A stretch of DNA of 39,728 bases from Clostridiales bacterium (GCA_022785125.1 JALFRA010000034.1:1-39728); one strand, 5' to 3'; shown: positions 7,652 through 15,041, counted from the first letter of the stretch. Made by a program: numbers and translations. The notes: generated by a model from the letters alone, not told the origin.

Positions 7652-8735
7652 GGCTGACGCCTCCCTTCTCGGCCGGCTGTTCCGGCGGCTTACGGAATTT
7701 CTCCTTGATGCCGTTGAAGAATCCGCGCATCACCGGGTTGTTGGTGGCAATCATCACCAGAATGAGCACGATGGCGTACACCAGCATCCGGTACTCATCC
7801 AGGTTGATGGCCCGCAGCAGCTCGGGCAGGTAGGTGAGGAAGGCGGCGGCGATGATGGAACCGCGGATGTTGCCGATACCGCCCAGCACCACGAACACCA
7901 GCACCAGAATGGAGGTGTTGAAGTCAAACTTCTTGGGAGCCACGGAAGAGAAATTCATGGCGTACAGCACGCCAGCGGCGCCCGCCATGACGGCGGAGGT
8001 AACGAAGGCCATCAGCTTGTACTTGGTGGCGCCGATACCCACGCTCTCAGCGGCAATGCGGTTGTCCCGCAGAGCCATGATGGCCCGGCCGGAGCGGCTG
8101 TGCACCAGGTTGAGCACCACGGTCAGGGCAATGAGTACCAGGACAAAGCCAGCGGTGAAGGAGGCCAGCTTTACGTTGGTGGTGAAGCCCATGGGGCCCT
8201 TCAGGATAGCCTTGCCGCCCTCCTCCAGGTTAAGGGCCATCTCATTCTCCAGAGAGAAGTGCAGGCCGTTTTTGTCCACGCCCACATAGAGCACGTTCAT
8301 GATGTTGCGGATGATCTCGCCGAAGGCCAGAGTCACGATGGCCAGGTAGTCGCCCCGCAGACGGAGCACGGGCACACCCACGATGAAACCGGCGATACCG
8401 GCCAGCACCGCGCCCACGATCATGGCCACCACCAGGCGGACCGCTCCGTTGGGAATGGCCTGCTGGAGGGACATGGCGGTCACCACGCCGGAGAAAGCGC
8501 CCACGCTCATAAAGCCGGCGTGGCCCAGGCTCAGCTCACCGGAGATACCTACCACCAGATTGAGGGACAGGGCCATGACGATATAGGCGCAGATGGGCAC
8601 CAGCTGGCCCTGCAGAGAGGAGGACAGCATACCGCCCGCATTGAGCACCTGAAGGATCACAAAGGCCGCAATGACAATGGCGTAGGTGATGGTGTTGTTG
8701 ATCAGCCGTTTCCGGCCGGAAGTCAATTTCTTCAT
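7644..8735 (-). CDS. livM: LivM, branched-chain amino acid permease
   Basis: LivM is one of two membrane permeases that form the translocation path of the Liv importer. The 363-residue protein is hydrophobic with about 8-10 predicted membrane segments and carries the LivM-type cytoplasmic motif GDYLAIVTLAFGEIIRNIMN, which couples to the ATPases, plus a conserved GGIGNIRGSIIAA segment. I chose the ATG at 8735, which has GAGGTGAGG 2-8 bases upstream; an in-frame GTG at 8744 is the alternative. It lies between livH and livG in the same transcript. Confidence 0.93.
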   Translation of the reverse strand: MKKLTSGRKRLINNTITYAIVIAAFVILQVLNAGGMLSSSLQGQLVPICAYIVMALSLNLVVGISGELSLGHAGFMSVGAFSGVVTAMSLQQAIPNGAVRLVVAMIVGAVLAGIAGFIVGVPVLRLRGDYLAIVTLAFGEIIRNIMNVLYVGVDKNGLHFSLENEMALNLEEGGKAILKGPMGFTTNVKLASFTAGFVLVLIALTVVLNLVHSRSGRAIMALRDNRIAAESVGIGATKYKLMAFVTSAVMAGAAGVLYAMNFSSVAPKKFDFNTSILVLVFVVLGGIGNIRGSIIAAAFLTYLPELLRAINLDEYRMLVYAIVLILVMIATNNPVMRGFFNGIKEKFRKPPEQPAEKGGVSHE

Positions 8736-8745
8736 ATCCCTCACC

Positions 8746-9618
8746 TCACACTTTCTCGCGGACAGTCTTGCCCAGCAGACCGGCGGGCTTCACCAGCAGC
8801 ACGATGATGAGCACCGCAAAGACCACCGCGTCGGAGATGTTGGTGTTGATCACCTTGGCAAAGGTCTCGATGATACCCAGCAGGATGCCGCCCAGCATGG
8901 CGCCGGGGATGGAGCCGATGCCGCCGAACACGGCAGCGGTAAAGGCCTTGATGCCGGGCAGGGAGCCGGTGGTGGGCATCAGGGTCCGGTAGCTGGAGCA
9001 CAGCAGCACACCGGCAATGGCGGCCAGGGCGGAACCGATGGCAAAGGTCATGGAGATGGTACGGTTGACGTTGATGCCCATGAGCTGAGCGGCCGCCTTA
9101 TCCTCGGAGCAGGCCCGCATGGCCTTGCCCATCTTGGTCTTACTGGTGAACCAGGTAAGGGCCACCATGATAATGATACAGGCCAGCACGGTAACCAGGG
9201 ACACGTAAGTGATGTTTACACCGGCGATGGGCAGGGAGCCTTCAGGGATAACGGGGGTAAACACCTTGGGGTCTGCGCCCCACAGCAGCAGGGCGGCGTT
9301 TTGCAGAAAATAACTGACGCCGATGGCGGTGATGAGCACCGCCAGGGAGGATGCCTGACGCAGGGGCTTATAGGCCAGTCCTTCAATGACAACGCCCAGG
9401 ACGGTACACACCACCACAGCCAGCAGCACGCCCAGCACAGGGGGCAGGTTAAAGCTGCCGGTGGCAAAGAAGGTCACATAGGCGCCCACCATAATAACGT
9501 CGCCGTGGGCAAAGTTCAGCATCTTGGCAATGCCGTACACCATGGTGTAGCCCAGGGCGATGATGGCGTAGACGCTGCCCAGGCTGATACCGGTGATCAG
9601 ATTATTGAGGAAGCTCAA
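8746..9618 (-). CDS. livH: LivH, branched-chain amino acid permease
   Basis: LivH is the partner permease of LivM. The sequence begins with the highly conserved LivH opening ISLGSVYAIIALGYTMVYGIAKMLNFAHGD and carries the EAA-like loop MRACSEDKAAAQLMGINVN and GGIGSIPGAMLGG. The TTG at 9618 is the likely start: it has AGAGAGGTG 6 bases upstream and gives MSFLNNLITG, matching family N-termini. A GTG at 9627 and a longer frame to 9669 are less likely. The resulting length is 290 residues. An attenuator-like hairpin separates it from livK upstream. Confidence 0.92.
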   Translation of the reverse strand: MSFLNNLITGISLGSVYAIIALGYTMVYGIAKMLNFAHGDVIMVGAYVTFFATGSFNLPPVLGVLLAVVVCTVLGVVIEGLAYKPLRQASSLAVLITAIGVSYFLQNAALLLWGADPKVFTPVIPEGSLPIAGVNITYVSLVTVLACIIIMVALTWFTSKTKMGKAMRACSEDKAAAQLMGINVNRTISMTFAIGSALAAIAGVLLCSSYRTLMPTTGSLPGIKAFTAAVFGGIGSIPGAMLGGILLGIIETFAKVINTNISDAVVFAVLIIVLLVKPAGLLGKTVREKV

Positions 9619-9728
9619 ACCATTCACCTCTCTAACTTGTTTTCTCTGTTCTGTGTATGGCAGAAACATCGGCGGTCCTGCGGGCTGCCGATGTTTCCAC
9701 CATACATCCGATCGGGGATAATGGGGAA

Positions 9729-9762
9729 AAGCGGGCTGCCGGGTCCCCCCGGCAACCCGCTT
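9729..9762 (-). terminator. Attenuator hairpin between livK and livH
   Basis: Bases 9729-9743 pair with 9748-9762. The single mismatch on the plus strand becomes a G-U pair in minus-strand RNA, so the structure is built for the liv transcript. Only TT-CCCC follows. A partial terminator here would give more binding protein than permease, as is common in such operons. Confidence 0.65.
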
Positions 9763-9793
9763 CCATTTCCTATGTCAGCGGAAGCTGATACAC

Positions 9794-10996
9794 TTACTGG
9801 GTGACATACACGCCGCCCTCGACCTTGACCACCACGGGGGCCTTGGAGACCTCGCCGTTGGCAGACCAGGTCATGCCGGTGCCGGTCAGGCCGTCCACGC
9901 TGAAGTCGCCGGAGGTGAACTGAGCAATGAGAGCCTCGCAGATCTCCTCGGCGCTCATGTCGGCGGTAACGCCGGCAGCGGTGCAGGCCTCATAGATGGC
10001 GTACATGCAGTCGTAGCCGTCAGCGGCGAACTGGTTGGGGATACCGCCGTAAGCGGCCTCATACTCGCTGACGAAGGTCTTGGTGCGCTCATCCTCGCCC
10101 CAGGCGTTGAAGGGAGTCATGAGCATCAGGCCCTCGGCCAGGCTCTTGTCAAAGCCCTCCAGGTCCAGGATGCCGTCCATGCCGTCGCAGCCGAAGAAGG
10201 TGGGCTCATAGCCCATGCTCTTGGCCTGGGACAGGATCAGGGAGGCGGGGGTGTAGTAGATGGGCATGAACACCAGGTCGGCGCCGGCGTCCTTGGCAGC
10301 GTTCAGCTGCACGTTGAAGTCGGTGTTAGTGTCATCGGGGAAGGTCTGAACGGTCACAACCTCCAGTCCGATCTCCTTGGCGGTGGCCTGGAAGGCATTG
10401 TAGATGCCGGTGGAGTAGGCGTCGCCGTTGTTGTAGATGACAGCGACCTTGGTGCCCAGATTGTTGTCCTTAATGTAGTTGGCAGCGGTCACGCCCTGGT
10501 TGGGGTCGGTAAAGCACACCTGGAACACGTTGTCCTTACCCGCGGTCACGTCGGTGGAAGAGGCGGAGGGGGTCAGCTGGAAGTAGCGGTCATTGAAGGT
10601 CTCGGCGGCCACGGCCACACAGGGGTTGGTGGTGGTGCAGCCGTAGATGATCTTGGCGCCGTCGTCCTTCAGCTTGCCGTAGGCGTTGACCGCCTTCTCA
10701 ATGTCGCCCTCATCGTCCTGGGAGTTCAGGGAGAACTGCAGGCCGCCCAGAGCGTTGATCTCCTGAATGGCAATTTCGGCGCCCTGCTTGGTGGCCAGGC
10801 CGTAAACAGCAGCGGAGCCGGTCAGAGGACCGATGCCGCCGATCTGAATGGTGCCCTCAGTATTGCCGCCGGTGGTCCCATTGCCGCCGGAGGGAGTATT
10901 GGCGGAGCCGCCCTCATTGCCGCCGCCGCAGCCGGCCAGCATGGAGAAGCTGAGCGCACCCGCCAGCGCAAGAGACAGGATGCGAGACTTTTTCAT
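9794..10996 (-). CDS. livK: LivK/LivJ-type branched-chain amino acid binding lipoprotein
   Basis: This is the extracellular substrate-binding protein of the Liv importer (periplasmic-binding-protein type 1 fold, Peripla_BP_6). A lipoprotein signal peptide ends in the lipobox LAGC with C23 as the lipidated residue, followed by a Gly/Asn/Thr-rich tether to about residue 48. The mature domain opens with the usual IQIGGIGPLTGSAAVYG and contains LKDDGAKIIYGCTTTNPC and VAVIYNNGDAYSTG blocks. The full length of 400 residues is typical. It is the first and presumably most expressed gene of the operon. Ligand specificity cannot be fixed from sequence. Confidence 0.94.
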   Translation of the reverse strand: MKKSRILSLALAGALSFSMLAGCGGGNEGGSANTPSGGNGTTGGNTEGTIQIGGIGPLTGSAAVYGLATKQGAEIAIQEINALGGLQFSLNSQDDEGDIEKAVNAYGKLKDDGAKIIYGCTTTNPCVAVAAETFNDRYFQLTPSASSTDVTAGKDNVFQVCFTDPNQGVTAANYIKDNNLGTKVAVIYNNGDAYSTGIYNAFQATAKEIGLEVVTVQTFPDDTNTDFNVQLNAAKDAGADLVFMPIYYTPASLILSQAKSMGYEPTFFGCDGMDGILDLEGFDKSLAEGLMLMTPFNAWGEDERTKTFVSEYEAAYGGIPNQFAADGYDCMYAIYEACTAAGVTADMSAEEICEALIAQFTSGDFSVDGLTGTGMTWSANGEVSKAPVVVKVEGGVYVTQ

Positions 10997-11020
10997 CGTT
11001 CATTCCTCCTTCAAGAAGTT

Positions 11021-11057
11021 GTTGACAATTATATGCGTGTCGCCGGAAATTGTCAAC
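11021..11057 (-). promoter_or_regulatory. Consensus promoter of livKHMGF inside an inverted repeat
   Basis: On the minus strand an exact TTGACA (11056-11051) and exact TATAAT (11033-11028) are 17 bases apart. Perfect 10-bp arms GTTGACAATT (11021-11030) and its complement (11048-11057) enclose the promoter: one covers the -35, the other overlaps the -10. A protein binding both arms would block RNA polymerase, so this is a candidate operator. Confidence 0.85.
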
Positions 11058-11066
11058 CTCAAAAAT

Positions 11067-11103
11067 GCACAAGGGCCGCCCCTCCACAGGCAGCCCTTGT
11101 GTA
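11067..11103 (-). terminator. Terminator of the SDR gene
   Basis: On the minus strand CACAAGGGCTGCC pairs with GGCGGCCCTTGTG and is followed by CATTTTTG. It ends the leftward SDR gene just before the liv promoter. Confidence 0.8.
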
Positions 11104-11138
11104 AATTATGAACAATCTGCGAATGTAATCAGGCAATT

Positions 11139-11861
11139 TCAGATGATCAACCCGCCATTGGGGGACAAAACCTGTCCCGTGATAAAGTTTGCAGCGTCGG
11201 AAGCCAGGAACCACAAGGCTTCCGCAACATCCTCCGGCCGGCCGATGCGCTCCAGGGGGGTCTCCTCCGCCAGGACAGCCAGGTCCTCAGGGCCCAGGTT
11301 GCCATTCATCTCGGTGTCAATGACTCCGGGAGACACACAGTTCACCGTGATCCCAGAGGGCCCAACCTCCTTGGCAAGGGCCTTTGTAAGCCCAATAACA
11401 GCAGCTTTTGCGGCAGAATAGGCCACTTCGCAGGAGCCGCCCACCTGTCCCCACATGGAGGACAGCGTCAAAATTTTCCCCGCCTTCCGATGGATCAAAT
11501 GGGGCAGCGCCGCCCGGATGGTGTAGAACATTCCGTCCACATTAACGGCAAACATCCGCCGCCAGTCCTCGTCCGTCAGATCGCCAAACAATTTCTGCTG
11601 GGCGATGCCAGCGTTGCATATCAGAATGTCAAGTTGACAAAATTTATCCAACACATTGTCAACCATATTTTGTACCTGGACCGGGTCGGACACGTCGGCC
11701 TGGATCGCCCAGCCGCCGATCTCCGCCGCCAGGGTCTCTGCTTTCTCTTTAGAGCGGCAGTAGTTGACCACCACCCGGTCGCCCCCGGCGGCAAACCGCC
11801 GGGCCGCCGCCGCACCGATGCCCCGGCTGCCGCCGGTAATGAGAACCACCCGTCCTGCCAT
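11139..11861 (-). CDS. SDR-family NAD(P)H oxidoreductase, FabG-like
   Basis: This 240-residue classical short-chain dehydrogenase/reductase is closest in pattern to 3-oxoacyl-[ACP] reductase (FabG). The cofactor motif TGGSRGIG is at 9-16, NAGI at 83-86, and the catalytic residues are S135, Y148 and K152 (Y-x3-K). The PG motif and C-terminal substrate lid (VIDTEMNGNLGPEDL) are normal. FabG-like SDRs also reduce acetoacetyl-CoA and other carbonyls, so the name is structural. It is a single-gene unit with AAGGAGG before the ATG, divergent from tRNA-Val, and no fatty-acid synthesis genes adjoin it. Confidence 0.85.
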   Translation of the reverse strand: MAGRVVLITGGSRGIGAAAARRFAAGGDRVVVNYCRSKEKAETLAAEIGGWAIQADVSDPVQVQNMVDNVLDKFCQLDILICNAGIAQQKLFGDLTDEDWRRMFAVNVDGMFYTIRAALPHLIHRKAGKILTLSSMWGQVGGSCEVAYSAAKAAVIGLTKALAKEVGPSGITVNCVSPGVIDTEMNGNLGPEDLAVLAEETPLERIGRPEDVAEALWFLASDAANFITGQVLSPNGGLII

Positions 11862-11893
11862 ACCATTTCCTCCTTGTTTACGGCGTTTTTCTC

Positions 11894-11922
11894 AGTATAC
11901 CAGCGCTTTGCGGCCTTGAAAA
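11894..11922 (-). promoter_or_regulatory. Candidate promoter of the SDR gene
   Basis: Minus-strand TATACT (11899-11894) is preceded by a weak TTTTCA at 17 bases. It lies 33 bases upstream of the start and back to back with the tRNA promoter. Confidence 0.45.
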
Positions 11923-11941
11923 GAGAAATTTCAAAAAAGTG

Positions 11942-11970
11942 TTGACAAGCGTCTTTATTTTCGCTATAAT
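11942..11970 (+). promoter_or_regulatory. Perfect consensus promoter of tRNA-Val
   Basis: Exact TTGACA (11942-11947) and exact TATAAT (11965-11970) are 17 bases apart, 14 bases before the tRNA, as expected for a strong stable-RNA promoter. Confidence 0.93.
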
Positions 11971-11984
11971 AGTCCATGCTGTTC

Positions 11985-12060
11985 GGACGATTAGCTCAGC
12001 TGGTAGAGCATCCGCTTGACGTGCGGGAGGTCACAGGTTCAAGTCCTGTATCGTCCACCA
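11985..12060 (+). tRNA. tRNA-Val (anticodon GAC), CCA encoded
   Basis: The 76-base cloverleaf has a GGACGAT/ATCGTCC acceptor stem, D-arm GCTC...GAGC, anticodon arm with loop TTGACGT (anticodon GAC, valine), T-arm ACAGG-TTCAAGT-CCTGT, and an encoded CCA end. Its 3' half from 12038 is the attachment site of the integrated element; the element supplies an identical 3' end, so the tRNA stays functional. Confidence 0.97.
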
Positions 12061-12062
12061 GA
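12038..12062 (+). repeat. attL: 25-bp direct repeat in tRNA-Val 3' end
   Basis: This 25-base stretch, from the T-loop through CCA plus GA, recurs exactly at 18806-18830. The flanking bases differ on both sides, so the crossover lies within it. Such tRNA 3'-end sites are standard for tyrosine integrases. Confidence 0.93.
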
Positions 12063-12064
12063 GT

Positions 12065-12100
12065 AAAGCCCTAGAGCCTCAACGGTTCCAGGGCTTTTTT
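12065..12100 (+). terminator. Element-borne terminator for tRNA-Val
   Basis: AAAGCCCT (12065-12072) pairs with AGGGCTTT (12090-12097), with an inner GAGCC/GGTTC stem, followed by a T-run. It lies inside the element directly after attL and replaces the tRNA's own terminator, which now lies beyond attR. Confidence 0.85.
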
Positions 12101-12119
12101 GCTGTCTAAAATCAGGGAA

Positions 12120-12144
12120 TGACCCTTTAATTGACCCTTTACAG
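12120..12144 (+). repeat. Left arm-type integrase sites
   Basis: Two direct copies of TGACCCTTT (12120-12128 and 12132-12140) lie between attL and the integrase stop; the second continues as ACAG. Related copies in the same orientation lie near attR, as expected for arm-binding sites of the integrase N-terminal domain. Confidence 0.6.
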
Positions 12145-13320
12145 GTTCAAAACACCTTTTATGAACCCCTCCATGCGCTGGGCGCTGTCCTTCTTCATCT
12201 GTTCCGTGACATGGCCGTATACGTCCAGGGTAAATGCCGCCGTGTGGTGCCCCAGGTTGCCCTGGACAGTCTTGATATCGTCCCCCGCTCGAAGGGATGC
12301 CACGGCAAAGGTGTGGCGCAGATCGTGAAACCGGGTGGACGGGGTGCCCATCTGGGCCACAATGCGCTTGAAGCAATCGTACACCGTCCGGTAAGAGAGA
12401 TACCCACCCGTCTCATTGGTAAACACCATCCCGGAGTTCTCCCACAGCGGGCCCATTTTTAGCTGTTGCTCCGCCTGTCTGGCCTTTTGAGAACGGAGCA
12501 GCTTCATCACCCAGGGGGCAGGGGTGATGGTACGGGGCTTTCCGTTCTTTGGTGTGGTAATGTAGTAGGCCCCGCCCTTTTTCTGTTCCCGACGGAGCTG
12601 GCGCTTGATGGTAATGGTGCCCTTCTCAAAGTCCACACAATCCCACATGAGCCCCAGTACCTCCCCCTCCCTCATGCCGGTAAACAGGGCTACCTTATAA
12701 AGCAGTTCGTGCCGGTGCCCCTCTATGGCCTTTAGGAAGGCTGCTATCTGTTCTTCATCGAGCGGGCTTATCTCCTTTTTCTCCACCCTGGGGAGGGTGC
12801 AAGCGTCCGCCGGATTGAAGCGGATATATCCCACCGCCACGGCCTGCTGGAGCGCCTTGTGGAGGATGCCGTGGATGTTCTTTACGGACTTGGGGGACAG
12901 TGCCTTGCCCCCTTCCCGCTCGATGCTCAGGCCGTTGTAAAAGCCCTGAATGGTGTGGGTGTTCAGGGCCTCCAGCTTCACCGCACCCAGGGCGGGCTTG
13001 ATATATAGCCGTATCTGTTCCCCATAGAGAAAAGTGGTGGAGGGCTTTACGCCGCCCATATAGTCCGCCGTCCAAATGTCCAGCCATTGGCCCACCGTCA
13101 TCTTGCAGGGCTCCTTATAGGTGCCGTTATCGAGGGCGGTAGTAAGCTGGGCCAGCTTCTTCCTCACTTCCTGCTGAGTGGCCCCATAGACTGACCGCTG
13201 TATCTGCTTCCCGGTGCCGGGATCACGGCCCACCGTATAACGGGCCTCCCATCGTCCGTCCTTTCGCTGGCGGATCGTCCCGGCCCCCTGGGCCCCTCTG
13301 GTGTTGCTCTTTCTTGGCAT
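12139..13320 (-). CDS. int: Tyrosine recombinase (site-specific integrase)
   Basis: This 393-residue integrase catalyses insertion into and excision from tRNA-Val. An N-terminal arm-DNA-binding domain (GAGTIRQRKDGRWEARYTV, ~12-65) is followed by a SAM-like core-binding domain (~73-175) and the catalytic domain. The catalytic residues are R217 (TGMREGE), a lysine in the beta-hairpin near 258-261, H332 and R335 (HDLRH), H358 (LGHH) and nucleophile Y368 (LDVYGH). All are present, so it should be active. GGGAGG sits 7 bases from the ATG. It reads toward attL and its stop overlaps an arm-type repeat. Probably co-transcribed with the repressor upstream. Confidence 0.95.
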   Translation of the reverse strand: MPRKSNTRGAQGAGTIRQRKDGRWEARYTVGRDPGTGKQIQRSVYGATQQEVRKKLAQLTTALDNGTYKEPCKMTVGQWLDIWTADYMGGVKPSTTFLYGEQIRLYIKPALGAVKLEALNTHTIQGFYNGLSIEREGGKALSPKSVKNIHGILHKALQQAVAVGYIRFNPADACTLPRVEKKEISPLDEEQIAAFLKAIEGHRHELLYKVALFTGMREGEVLGLMWDCVDFEKGTITIKRQLRREQKKGGAYYITTPKNGKPRTITPAPWVMKLLRSQKARQAEQQLKMGPLWENSGMVFTNETGGYLSYRTVYDCFKRIVAQMGTPSTRFHDLRHTFAVASLRAGDDIKTVQGNLGHHTAAFTLDVYGHVTEQMKKDSAQRMEGFIKGVLNL

Positions 13321-13420
13321 TGCAATTCCTCCCTTAAATTGATAGAATGGGAGGGCAGTAGGCCGTCAAAGTTTACTGCCCTTATAGCCGTCCCTGGTGT
13401 TCGCAGCACCGGGGGCGGTT

Positions 13421-14119
13421 TTATTTTTTTGATGCCTTTCTTATATCTTTAACGGCATCTACAAGAAGCTTACCATACGGCACTTTGTAGCTCATATTTA
13501 GTGGGCCACTGTCAGAATAAAGAAGAATATCCATACTGGCTGCAAATATCCCCTCTAAACAGCGTTGCTTGTACATCATTAAAGTATCACGATCGATAAT
13601 CTCATAATTTGAAACTCCAGCCGCATCTAATAACGCTTGTGCTTGTTCTATCGCACTGCTTTCAGCTTCATATTCGAAAGAACCATATTCAATTCTAGAC
13701 TTTTGCAATTCTCGTATTTCCTGAATTGTATTGATTAGCACGTCAAATGTTTCCCATCCAAACAATGTATTTAGAATAAACAGTAAATCGTTTTGTTGGC
13801 TAACCTTCAAGCGATGAGTATAGTCAATACTTTCTTCGGATAGGCCGGTATATCTACAAATGCTTTGGACATCAGCGTTCACCATTTTTACATCGCTTAA
13901 ACCTAGTATCCAGTCAGCAGATACTTCAAAATATACAGCTATCTTTTTAAGTAACTCTGCGTCTGGCATAGATTGTCCCGTCATGTACAGGCTAACGGTT
14001 TGACGTTTTACTCCAAGATAGTCAGCTAAATCTTTCTGCTTTAAGTTTCTTTCTTTCATGAGAATCGAAAGGCGCTCTGAAAACACCTTAAAATCATCAG
14101 ATACCTTTTTCCTTGCCAA
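13421..14119 (-). CDS. XRE-family repressor of the element
   Basis: This 232-residue protein has an N-terminal helix-turn-helix of the XRE/HTH_3 type (residues ~11-76: LKQKDLADYLGVKRQTVSLY) and a helical C-terminal domain of unknown fold, perhaps for dimerisation or inducer sensing. No Ser-Lys LexA-type protease motif is visible. The TTG at 14119 fits because GGAGTGAG lies 7 bases upstream; the frame continues to 14251 but would run through the promoter region. The gene is clearly richer in A+T than its neighbours, a sign of separate ancestry. It reads in the integrase direction and is divergent from the excisionase operon, the position of a lysogeny-type master repressor. Confidence 0.85.
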   Translation of the reverse strand: MARKKVSDDFKVFSERLSILMKERNLKQKDLADYLGVKRQTVSLYMTGQSMPDAELLKKIAVYFEVSADWILGLSDVKMVNADVQSICRYTGLSEESIDYTHRLKVSQQNDLLFILNTLFGWETFDVLINTIQEIRELQKSRIEYGSFEYEAESSAIEQAQALLDAAGVSNYEIIDRDTLMMYKQRCLEGIFAASMDILLYSDSGPLNMSYKVPYGKLLVDAVKDIRKASKK

Positions 14120-14181
14120 ATGTCTCACTCCAATCCCTGTATGTTCTATTAGTTTGCATATCTGATATATGTGTTCTTGTG

Positions 14182-14244
14182 TGTTGCAAGTACGTTGATG
14201 TTGCACTATAATAATTATAGCAGACGCAAAGGACGTTTGCAACA
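14182..14244. promoter_or_regulatory. Mirror-image opposed promoters between repressor and xis operon
   Basis: Rightward: TTGCAA (14184-14189), 17 bases, TATAAT (14207-14212). Leftward: TTGCAA (14242-14237), 17 bases, TATAAT (14219-14214). Both are centred exactly on 14213. The -10 boxes form the palindrome CTATAAT-A-ATTATAG (14206-14220), and each -35 is part of an 8-bp arm TGTTGCAA (14182-14189 and, inverted, 14237-14244). A third TGTTGCA copy is at 14199-14205. The two promoters cannot be occupied together. Confidence 0.8.
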
Positions 14245-14266
14245 ACAACATGGAGGTGACATCAAA

Positions 14267-14446
14267 ATGAGCAACCAGGATATTAGACGCACAGCGGCAG
14301 GGGCCGGGGTGAAACTCTGGCAGATCGCGGACGCTCTAGGAATGGCGGATTGCAGCTTTTCCCGGAAACTTCGCAAGGAGCTGCCCCAGGATGAAAAGGC
14401 GAAAATCTTCGCTATCATTCAGCGGCTTGCAAAGGAGGTGAGCTAA
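14267..14446 (+). CDS. Small HTH-like protein of mobile elements
   Basis: This 59-residue protein is the first gene of the rightward operon. Its sequence (MSNQDIRRTAAGAGVKLWQIADALG then MADCSFSRKLRKEL) has a helix-turn-helix look, with the second helix around SFSRKLRK, and ends in an acidic-to-helical tail. Similar short proteins are common in clostridial integrative elements without an assigned function; a regulator or accessory excision factor is plausible. GGAGGTGA is 9 bases before the ATG. Its stop TAA overlaps the next ATG by one base, so the two genes are coupled. Confidence 0.75.
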   Translation: MSNQDIRRTAAGAGVKLWQIADALGMADCSFSRKLRKELPQDEKAKIFAIIQRLAKEVS

Positions 14447-14643
14447 TGGCAGACAAACTAGACCCCCTGGCCGTATCCCCGGCGGAGTGTGCCCGTCTGC
14501 TGGGTATCAGCAGGCCAAAGGTTTATGACCTTATCAATCAAGGCGGATTCCCTTCCTTTAAGCTGGGCAGCCGCACTTTGATTAGTGTGGACGGATTGCG
14601 GGAATGGATCTCCAGACAGACACAAGCAGAGGTGAATATATGA
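14446..14643 (+). CDS. xis: Excisionase-family DNA-binding protein
   Basis: This 65-residue protein is a MerR/AlpA-like winged-helix (HTH_17) domain: VSPAECARLLGISRPKVYDLINQGGFPSFKLGSRTLISVDGLREWI. Proteins of this class act as recombination directionality factors or as transcription activators of integrase genes. Its location, divergent from the repressor and in the same element as a tyrosine integrase, fits an excisionase. It is coupled to both neighbours: TAATG upstream, and ATGA overlap with the next gene. Confidence 0.82.
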   Translation: MADKLDPLAVSPAECARLLGISRPKVYDLINQGGFPSFKLGSRTLISVDGLREWISRQTQAEVNI

Positions 14644-15041
14644 GTAAGACAAAAAAGAGCCGTCCCAGTGTTGCAGCACCAGGACGGCAGGCGGAAACGG
14701 GGACTTATGGCAGGGCCTCCACTTCCATTTATCAGAATACCACACAGCCAACCGGCAGGCAACCGGGAAAAATCGAGCGGCTTTTATCCCACGGCGCAGA
14801 GAACGCCGTCCCGCTCCAGCATTTGGTGACCCTCACCGAGCTGCCCGCCCGCCAAGTCCGCCAACTCATTCAGGCGGAACGCTTGCGGGGCGCTCAGATC
14901 CTGGCTGACAACCAGAACGGCTATTATCTGCCTGAAACCCAGGAGGATGTGGAACTGTTTTACAAGTCCATGCTCCACCGGGCGGCGGAGATCACCAGGG
15001 TTGCCACAGCGGTAAAACTGAGGGGGCGGCGGCTTGACTAG
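14640..15041 (+). CDS. Putative winged-helix accessory protein
   Basis: This 133-residue protein has a basic, probably disordered N-terminus (about 40 residues) and a C-terminal segment (from about GKIERLLSHGAENAVPLQ) with the look of a winged helix: LTELPARQVRQLIQAERLRG followed by a beta wing AQILADNQNGYYLP. The same domain type is seen beside replication genes in many clostridial prophages and integrative elements. AGAGGTGA precedes the ATG, which overlaps the previous stop (ATGA). It overlaps the primase start by 8 bases, suggesting a role in replication initiation, but this is only contextual. Confidence 0.7.
   Translation: MSKTKKSRPSVAAPGRQAETGTYGRASTSIYQNTTQPTGRQPGKIERLLSHGAENAVPLQHLVTLTELPARQVRQLIQAERLRGAQILADNQNGYYLPETQEDVELFYKSMLHRAAEITRVATAVKLRGRRLD

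Noticed and set aside
5915-7657. 580-residue plus-strand reading frame opposite livF and livG
   Set aside because: It is antisense to two genes with intact ATPase motifs, is rich in His, Gly, Gln and Leu as expected of a high-GC shadow frame, and matches no family.
14120-14251. N-terminal 44-residue extension of the repressor
   Set aside because: It would run through the symmetric promoters, is not repressor-like, and a TTG with a good ribosome site opens the normal N-terminus at 14119.
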